From Anthoceros angustus (Eukaryota > Streptophyta > Anthocerotopsida > Anthocerotales > Anthocerotaceae): a DNA stretch of 64,000 bases. Position numbers and translations under genes: made by a program. The stretch is taken from contig VJWM01000107.1 of NCBI GenBank assembly GCA_010909165.1, positions 186,001 to 250,000 of the forward strand, read 5' to 3'. Every line of letters starts with the position of its first letter. Position 1 is the first letter of the stretch. The notes beneath the pieces were generated by a model that saw only the letters and a list, made by a program, of their open reading frames with translations, ran no database searches and was not told the DNA's origin. Shown one piece after another: positions 57,163-64,000 of this stretch.

Positions 57163-58209
57163 TCACTGGTTTTCTTCCTCACCAGCCTCGTTGTCAATTT
57201 GTACACAAATCCCATGCTTCTCCTGCAAAAGGTCCAAGACCAGGGACCCCAACCTTTCTAAAGCACTGCAGACTTGCGGATCGGTTTCATCTTCATAACC
57301 CCGCTTAACTATTCTTGGTCCATTCACCGACTGAAATGCCTGTTTTCCTTCCTCCTGCTGTAGTATCAAATAGATGGACTCTGCAGCCTCCAAGCGTATT
57401 CGGGGATCCTTTTCTACCTCACGTTCCATGGACAAGGGGACTGCTAGCTCTGGTGGCATGTTGCTTGTGTCCTCTTCTGGAAAGATCTGACTCCCAGCCA
57501 GAGGCAACAGAAGAGCAGGCCAGAGAAACTGGGAAACGTCTAGCAAGCTGGAGAGATGATTGTCAGCCTCAAAGCAACAATTTCTAACCAGGCCTGTCAC
57601 CCCCTTCTTCCGGATTATGCTCTTGGCATCCATCTGGCGCAAAAGCATTTTAAGCAGTCCCCGCTTCCTGTCCAGGAAAAGCTTGCGTCCCGAGGGAGTC
57701 GTGGTCAGATTTAGAAGAACCGCTGGCACATGCTCATACCTGTCTTCAGCGTCCTCATCCTCTGAATACCTGCTGAATGTCCTCACCAACCGGCTCACAA
57801 ACAAGCCTGCCAGCTTTTGGTCTGCGTCCTGCAGAATAAGGGAGGCTCCCTTCTCTGACTGGCTCAAATTCACAAGCAGCATCACATACAGCCGGGTCAC
57901 TTGAGCCCGCTGCGGCTGGAAGAGGAGCTCCATAACCCGCTCAACGACGCCCTCGGTCACCATCATCTCCGTGAATCTGGAGTCTTGAGACAAGTTGACA
58001 AGACTGCCAGCTGCCTCCTTAGCAACGTCCATGTCTTCATCTCCAAGCGCTACCCGCAGAGGCGGAATGAGCGAGGTAATCGCGCAGCCCAAAAGTCGAA
58101 TACCCTCGTCTGTCCCGGTGTAACCTTGTACAATGCCCAGCGCAGTTTTCCGGACCTGCGGCGAGGGCGACGACAAGAAGGCTACAAGCTCCTCCAGTTC
58201 CGATGCCAT
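57163..58209 (-). CDS. HGH1: HGH1 (FAM203) armadillo-like protein
   Basis: HGH1 is a conserved eukaryotic ARM-repeat protein that in yeast helps fold translation elongation factor 2. This single-exon frame encodes 348 residues from MASELEELVAFLSSP (ATG at 58209). Ten further codons upstream, to 58239, are open but less family-like. Landmarks are GYTGTDEGIRLL, EAAGSLVNLSQDSRF, MLLVNLSQSEKG, VLLNLTTTPSGRKLF, the conserved GVTGLVRNCCFE, and the C-terminal EAAESIYLILQQEEGKQ and LERLGSLVLDLLQ. Length and motif order are normal for the family, and nothing suggests damage. It is expected to act in the cytosol. Confidence 0.92.
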   Translation of the reverse strand: MASELEELVAFLSSPSPQVRKTALGIVQGYTGTDEGIRLLGCAITSLIPPLRVALGDEDMDVAKEAAGSLVNLSQDSRFTEMMVTEGVVERVMELLFQPQRAQVTRLYVMLLVNLSQSEKGASLILQDADQKLAGLFVSRLVRTFSRYSEDEDAEDRYEHVPAVLLNLTTTPSGRKLFLDRKRGLLKMLLRQMDAKSIIRKKGVTGLVRNCCFEADNHLSSLLDVSQFLWPALLLPLAGSQIFPEEDTSNMPPELAVPLSMEREVEKDPRIRLEAAESIYLILQQEEGKQAFQSVNGPRIVKRGYEDETDPQVCSALERLGSLVLDLLQEKHGICVQIDNEAGEEENQ

Positions 58210-58239
58210 CTCCACTGCTCCGCAATCATCCAGATGCAA

Positions 58240-60122
58240 GCATTAGGGTTAGGCGGTAACCTGAATTCGGAGTCGGAGACAAAAGACCGTGGCATCCTTA
58301 GCATACTAATACCTCATCATGCACAACTTGCTCATGCCTCAAGCAAGGCTTCACGCTGCTCTTGACAACGGGAGGCTTGGTCTCAAAGAATTGGGGAGAA
58401 ACTCAAAAGCCCCAGGCTATCCAGCGTTGATCCAACGATGTGAGGTGTGCCCGTCCTGGCCCTCGGCAAAAGGGGAAGCTGTCTTTGTTTGCATTATTGT
58501 GAAGGCAGTCTGATGAAAAAGAAAGTACCCTGCTGGTTGGGCAGTCCAGAAAAATGAGGCTAGAGCGGGTGGGGCGAAGAAGCATCGACCGTGGGTGAGG
58601 GTGGGTGGGGGGAGTACACACCTGGTGTACGTTAGTGACATCACCAATGGCTGCGAATGACCCTAGGCTAAACCGAGTGTCACCACGTGCAAGTGTGGCG
58701 CCCTGAAGCTCGGTTATGTTCCGGAAGATGCAGCCACACAATGGGCAGCTACCAACTCCCAACCGTGACCATGCTCAACCTCAAGTCATGTATGACAACA
58801 AAGCGCTGGGCTGAGGTCTCTGCAGTGCGGCAGATGTGAGAGGGGGCCAAGCACGTTGAGCAGAATTTCATGGATGAGGCGGTTGGGGAGCTGGAATTAG
58901 AAGAAGGCTCTCCTGCCGGTTCAGTGGTGGTGGGCGCCTCTGTGGTTTAGGATCAGCAGCAGCGGCTGGCTCGGGAGTAGCAAGCGGGGAAGATAGGACG
59001 TCCGTTGCTGACCGTTGGTGGTGGATTGGATCTGTGCAACAGGGCTGGTGGATGGTGCAGGGCAGATGGGCAGGTTGGAAAAGAAGAGGGGAGGAAGGAG
59101 GAGGGTGAAGCCTTGGCCACCAGAGTGCTCCACCTCCTTAGGAAACCAACCATCATGCTCACACAGGTCTTGGCGAGCTCGATTTCTTCCTATTCGTCTG
59201 AAACCTCCAACCTTTTTGCGCCAGCTTTAGCCTTCTCTTCATGCTCGTTGCTCTAGCTAGGGTTCAGTGCTGCCTCCACTTCCGAACACATTAGATTTCG
59301 TCTGCAGCTCAATCGTAGGATGTCCAAAGCATTGTCACATGGTGTGGCGCCCACTTTAAAAACTGCATGTCCTTCTTAAGCAAGTTAGTGAAAGGAACAA
59401 TAAGTCGATACTAATCCTCAAATTCTGAGAGCGCCCCATCACCCTTAGGTCCACCAATCAACATTGGAGTTTGGCATCGCAACTTGGATGCCGCTTGTAA
59501 AAGGCCCCTGCATCAAGCTTCAATGATTCCACACTACTCGTAATTTGGTGAAGGCCCAAATGTGTTCGCTGGGCCTCCCATCCTTCTTGATAGCTCACAG
59601 TCCATTCAAAAAGTGAAGCTCGAGTTAGCAAGGCCAAGGCACACCTCGGGTGCTCAAAATCCTTAATGAGGTACCAGAGGTGGTGTCTCTTACAATATGA
59701 CAGCCGAAGTCCGACCTCGCTCCTACTCCTTGGGCTTTGGATTTTTTAATCAGCGTTAAACAGGGCCCAAAACCCGGAGCTCGTCATGGTTGGTGCTTGG
59801 TCTGCTGGGCATCGACCGTCCTCCTTCCTCTTATGCTCTCGTAATGTCACCTTACCAGCATCGGAAGATGAACGCACCGTGGTTGGCCAGCGTTTCACCT
59901 ATATTGAGGGCATCCCGGCAATAGGCAGCATTCCTAACACATCCTTCATATGCTAGAAATATAGTAATGGGTTCACCAAACTACCCATTTGAGAGATTCA
60001 TACCTTACACATATATGCTACATACAAATATATGCACCTATATGCCTACACCCACATGGCCTACTCGCGCCTACATGCCCTACGCCCACATGTCGTACTC
60101 ATGCCTACATGCCCTATGCATA
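58240..60122. other. Intergenic, nothing recognised
   Basis: The first few hundred bases are the HGH1 upstream region. A GTTAGG/TTAGGG string lies close to the HGH1 start. From about 59300 the sequence looks like decayed transposon DNA, but no domain could be identified. Confidence 0.45.
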
Positions 60123-60345
60123 CATGGCCTACACGCGCCTACATGCTCTTCCCATTTTTCGTCATACTATGTGTCTGCGCCCACATTCCCTACATAGCCT
60201 ACTTGCCCTACATATACCTCCATGGCCTGCACGCGCCTACATGCTCTTTCCATTTTTCGTCATACTCTGTGTCTGCGCCCACATTCCCTACATAGCCTAC
60301 TTGCCCTACATATACCTCCATGGCCTGCACGCACCCACATGCCCT
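60123..60345. repeat. 98 bp tandem repeat, two copies plus a partial third
   Basis: Units start at 60123, 60221 and 60319 with CATGGCCTRCACGCRCC. The preceding 100 bp is a looser CTACATGCC(C)TAC word repeat of the same composition. Confidence 0.92.
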
Positions 60346-60689
60346 GCACCCACCCACATACTCTAGATGCGCATACATAAAAGCAATTTATGTTGAATTG
60401 TTCTTGCATCCATATTTTCATGTTTATGTTGTTCATCACCTCAAGACCACTAAATGACTATTCAAAACTATAAATTGTTCTCAGCTTTGACTACCATGTT
60501 CGTTATGACCCTCTATTTACCCGATATTACGAACACATTTCCGAATAATGTGCAAATCAGTAAAAAAGGAACGAGAAAATTTCAAAATTATTTTTCTAGG
60601 CACAGACCTTTTGAAGTCATCAAATGGCTCGAAGGATTATTTTACTCTCTTCAATATGTGCAAAAGACATCTCTTTACTTTCGGTGAAG

Positions 60690-61530
60690 TCTACATCTCA
60701 TGTTATTCATGACACGTTGTTTATAGATTATGGAGCATTCTTATACATGACTCTGCATAGGTCATGGTTCGCAACATACAAGGATCATCGGGATAGTGAC
60801 CAGAAGGTGTATCTTGGAACAAAAGGTATATGGTCAAGGGAGAAAGGAGCATCCGAATCAAGTTACTGAGTGGAGATGTGAAATACCTTAAGGAGATACA
60901 GTATGATCCAGGCTTGGCCATTAATTGAGTATCAAGCAAAATGGCCGATCAAGATATGAAGGCATTTTTCGATAAAGAATTTTTATTGTGTGGTAAAGTC
61001 TCATGATGAGAAAATCATTGCAAGGGGAGTGGATTATGGAAGTTTATACAAGCTTTGTGAAAATGTAGTCATGAACTGTAATTATCTGGTTGGTGTACCC
61101 AAGAAATCAAGAACTAAGCTTTGGCATGAAACGCCTGGGACATTTAGGCGTTGATAACTCGAAGTTAATGATGTGGTCTAACATGGTGAAAGGCTTGGAT
61201 CTAATACAAGTTGAAGTTCTGGAGGTCTATGACGGATGTGCATTAGGAAAGCAACACAAACATTCTTTCCCAAAGGAAGCCCATTGGAGAGCCAAAGAGG
61301 CATTTGAGTTGTTGATACACATAGACGTATGTGGGCCAATGAGGACGATCTCGCTTCGGGGGCCTAGGTACTTTGTCAAGTTTATGGATGATTACACTTG
61401 ATGGACAGCAGTAAGGTTGAGACTGAAATCTTGATGGATAGAAAAATCCAGAGGCTGCAAAGTGATTCAGGAGGTGAGTATACATCGAAAAAACTTGAAG
61501 AGTTATGTGAAAGCCATGGACTTGTAACGT
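60690..61530 (+). mobile_element. Ty1/copia remnant (protease end, GAG-pre-integrase, integrase start)
   Basis: Broken frames encode a decayed protease motif (FIDYGAF near 60719, where FIDSGA is expected), HRSWFATYKDHRDSDQKVYL, then KRLGHLGVDNSKLM, CALGKQHKHSFP and HIDVCGPMRTISLRGPRYF (61090-61400), and RLQSDSGGEYTSKKLEEL in another frame near 61450. This is the 5' pol region of a copia element. The reverse transcriptase half is absent, and stops and frameshifts show it is dead. It is not obviously the missing half of the 8.9 kb fragment. Confidence 0.85.
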
Positions 61531-62609
61531 GATGCAAAGAACTGAATGCAAAGAATTGGGCTTATCTAACATGTGTGTGAGTTAGAGTGTTAGGATTGAT
61601 CCACACTTCGTTACTACACAAAGTGTGATTAGTGTTGTGTGGCTAGGAGATGGCCAAGAATATCTACTTGTTGGAATAAAAGCCAAGCACACTCTGAGCT
61701 GTGTGTGCCCGTTGTTTGTGTGCCCTAAAAGACCCCAGTTCAGCAAGATTGTGCTGGTGTGTGTGATCCCTCAGCAGGGAATTTGACACCATGAACCCCT
61801 TTCTCGGAGTGCCTAGAAAAGAATGTGACGAAGGAGTTGAGATACGCCATTATCATGCTCTTACATCCATTGCTTGTTCCTTGCATGTCAACTATCCAAG
61901 TCTGGCATCACATCGGGTGACGCATCTTGGAGCATCCGCGTTCACCTGGTGGGCACCGAGTGCAACTCGTAAGCAGCCACTCTCCACAATCTCATACGTA
62001 GCATGGCATAATAAGGTGAAGGTTCCTCATTCTCAGAAGTGGCATCGTCGGAGCGACATAAAGACAATCTCGACTGTAGCGAAGCATTTCTCGCTGTGTG
62101 AGGAGCGTGACAATCAATGGGAACGGAACTTAACCAACCAACTGCACCATGTGAGCTTAACGACCTGAGGTGGTGGCGCATCTGTGGCCGTCCAAGGGCT
62201 CCATCCCACGGCTGTGGCGGCTGCCGGGCGTGGCCTCCCCGCAGCCTCCAGTTAGCTGGTGTGGCGTGAAAAGCGGCTGTCACTGACTTGCTTGCGGGAA
62301 TCACAGGAGGTATACAGCCAGGGCCTACATATCTTTGGAATTCGGATAAGTGGTGAAAACGGGCAGGCAAAACACATCATGGGCTGCGCGTCGCAGGAAA
62401 CAACAGTTCCGAGTCCGGACGCTGCCGCAGCCACCAGGGTCCACCAACGGAATCGCCTCGCGATCGGATGCTGCGGCGGATGCTGCCATACTGCTGTGCG
62501 TGTCTGTTAAATTTGGGAGTGCCCATTTGGAGCTCGCCTCGCCCGGTCCGCAGGGGAATGTAGCTGCAGACTGCTGGGAAGCCGGTGCCGGGAGCTGCAG
62601 CTTGGGGGG
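61531..62609. other. Intergenic / upstream of lycopene cyclase
   Basis: 61588-61790 has TGTTAGGATTGATCC at its left end and could be LTR-like, but no partner copy exists in the window. The rest is presumed promoter and leader of the lycopene cyclase gene. Confidence 0.4.
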
Positions 62610-63941
62610 ATGGCCTCCCTGAGAGTGTTGGGTCAGGGCGGCATTGGGTCGCAGCAGACGGGGTCCGGGCAACGGCGGGCTCCTGTTGGGCTGTGCTATC
62701 AGGAGAGGAGAATGTTGGGTTCGGGGTTCGGGAGAATGTGGGGCTCGGAATTGCTCGGCTCCGAGGCAGGGAGGGGGTTTTTGCCAGGGGTGAAGGCGGG
62801 GGCCAGGGCCGCCAGCACGTTGCTTGAGCTGGTGCCCGAGGTGAAAAAGGAGAAGCTGAAATTGGAGCTGCCACGCTATGATGCAGGCAGGAGGAAGGCT
62901 GCAGACCTGGTTGTGGTGGGAGCAGGGCCCGCAGGCCTGGCCGTGGCTCAGAGGGTGTCCAAGGAGGGGCTGGATGTGTGCGTCATTGATCCCTCTCCTC
63001 AGAGTGTGTGGCCTAATAATTATGGGGTATGGGTTGATGAATTCGAGGCCATGGACCTGCTGGACTGCCTGGACTACACCTGGGGTAGTGCTGTGGTGTA
63101 TCTGGATGACGACCGGAAGAAGTCGCTGGAGCGGCCTTATGGTAGAGTGAATCGCACTCGCTTGAAGTCCAAGATGTTGGAACAGTGTATAGCGAATGGC
63201 GTGCGATTCTATCAGTCCAAGGTAAGGATTGGGGCTCCCATGACTGGGCACGGTGTTGCAGTGCGCATAAGATGTTTCATGGTTTCATTGTGTGAGGTTG
63301 TCGTGCAGGTCAAGAATGTTGCTCATCTGGAAGATCGGTCCTTCGTTTCATGTGAGGATGATGTGTCCATAGAAGCAGCAGTGGTCCTGGATGCTACAGG
63401 CCACTCTAGGCGGTTGGTGAAGTATGACAAGCCCTTCAATCCGGGGTACCAGATTGCGTATGGCGTAGTTGCAGAGGTGAATCTCAAACTTGTGTCGGAG
63501 GACAGCCCACCTCTGAGGGGCAGATGCTGCTGGAATGTGACATTGACGAATTGAGTTTGTCAATGTCTTCTTCTCTAGGTGGATTCGCATCCTTTTGAAG
63601 TTGACAAGATGTTGTTCATGGACTGGAGGGACTCTCACTTGCGCAGCCAACCTGAACTGAGCAAAGCAAATAAGGAGCTTCCGACGTTTCTGTATGCCAT
63701 GCCGTTCTCTTCAACCAGAATCTTTCTGGGTCTGTATGACTGTTCTTGTCTGAGTAACACCTTCATTCCTTTCAATCCTCATCCGAGTGATTGGTCTCTT
63801 ACTTGTTATCTGTCTCTGTGCTGTAACAGAGGAGACATCGCTTGTTGCAAGGCCAGGAGTGCCAATGGATGTTATCCAGAGGAGGATGGAAGCCCGGATT
63901 AAGCATCTCGGGATCAACATAAGGAGCATCGAGGAAGACGA
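62610..63941 (+). CDS. LCYB: Lycopene beta-cyclase, N-terminal part (gene runs off the right edge)
   Basis: This plastid flavoprotein closes the beta-ionone rings of lycopene to make beta-carotene. Four exons are seen: 62610-63221, 63309-63476, 63579-63729 and 63830-63941, with a likely donor GTAGGA at 63942. A transit-peptide-like, Arg/Gly/Ser-rich N-terminus of about 95 residues precedes the dinucleotide-binding fold VVVGAGPAGLAVAQ, then IDPSPQSVWPNNYGVWVDEF, RPYGRVNRTRLKSKML, VVLDATGHSR, YDKPFNPGYQIAYG, MDWRDSHL and FLYAMPFSSTRIF. After splicing, the FLEETSLVARPG segment fits beta- rather than epsilon-cyclase. Residues up to IRSIEEDE are covered; the catalytic C-terminal half lies outside. 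In several angiosperms the gene is intronless, so three introns here are noteworthy. Confidence 0.92.
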
Positions 63942-64000
63942 GTAGGATGCTCTCCTCTGCTTCAGACCGTCAGTTTGTGTGTGCGCAGTTGACTAACATG

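Noticed and set aside
8934-61530. The two copia fragments as two halves of one element
   Set aside because: They are 50 kb apart, with full genes and another element between them, and have no shared terminal sequence.
62325-63251. 308-codon open frame on the - strand
   Set aside because: It is antisense to the lycopene cyclase first exon and has no family-like sequence.
1-64000. tRNA, rRNA or other structural RNA genes
   Set aside because: No tRNA-like box A/B pair or rRNA segment was recognised on reading either strand; a covariance-model scan was not possible.

Overview
This is a 64 kb piece of a plant nuclear genome. It holds multi-exon genes with short GT-AG introns, plastid-pathway genes (lycopene cyclase), a CYP88-type P450, two very large PLS-class PPR genes, and Ty1/copia and Ty3/gypsy retroelements with a tRNA-Met-type primer binding site. 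The very large, highly repetitive PPR genes and the compact gene structures suggest a seed-free land plant (bryophyte, lycophyte or fern). That placement is an inference and I cannot name the species.

Layout, left to right. 1-1.5 kb: 5' part of an ABCG half-transporter (-). 2.2-3.0 kb: enoyl-CoA isomerase/hydratase-like gene (-). 3.5-6.9 kb: a VTT/SNARE-associated Golgi-type membrane protein gene (-) whose 3' half and flank are tandemly duplicated. 7-12 kb: gene-poor, with copia and gypsy remnants, the latter ending in a PHD-finger-like tail. 13.1-15.5 kb: complete eight-exon CYP88-like P450 (-) with a 240 bp pentanucleotide array in an intron. 15.5-20.2 kb: low-complexity intergenic DNA. 20.2-22.0 kb: unrecognised low-complexity protein gene (+). 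22.7-23.7 kb: decayed partial copy of the neighbouring CNOT10 gene. 24.8-28.5 kb: CNOT10 (-). 29.4-32.4 kb: CCHC/KH RNA-binding protein (+). 33.1-37.0 kb: complete 18-exon SDR+MDR fusion oxidoreductase (+) with a C-terminal SRL peroxisomal signal, followed by a possible TIR element. 38.5-49.8 kb: two head-to-head PPR genes. 50.8-56.4 kb: complete-length chromovirus-type LTR retrotransposon with a 5 bp target duplication. 57.2-58.2 kb: HGH1 homologue (-). 60.7-61.5 kb: copia remnant. 62.6 kb to the right edge: 5' part of lycopene beta-cyclase (+).

The genes do not form one pathway. CYP88 (gibberellin-type diterpenoid oxidation) and lycopene cyclase both act on GGPP-derived isoprenoids, and two genes may be peroxisomal, but nothing shows co-regulation. 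Three gene pairs are head to head with short shared upstream regions (CNOT10 / KH gene; PPR1 / PPR2) or back to back on opposite strands.

The most notable signal is the second PPR gene. Its 312 bp (104-residue) repeat blocks appear in a scrambled, recycled order, and frameshifts are confined to that scrambled interior and are mostly homopolymer contractions. Similar indel-only differences separate the two LTRs and the two VTT gene copies. This points either to very recent recombination or, more likely in part, to consensus or assembly error in near-identical repeats. I found no clear evidence of a wholly new biological system.
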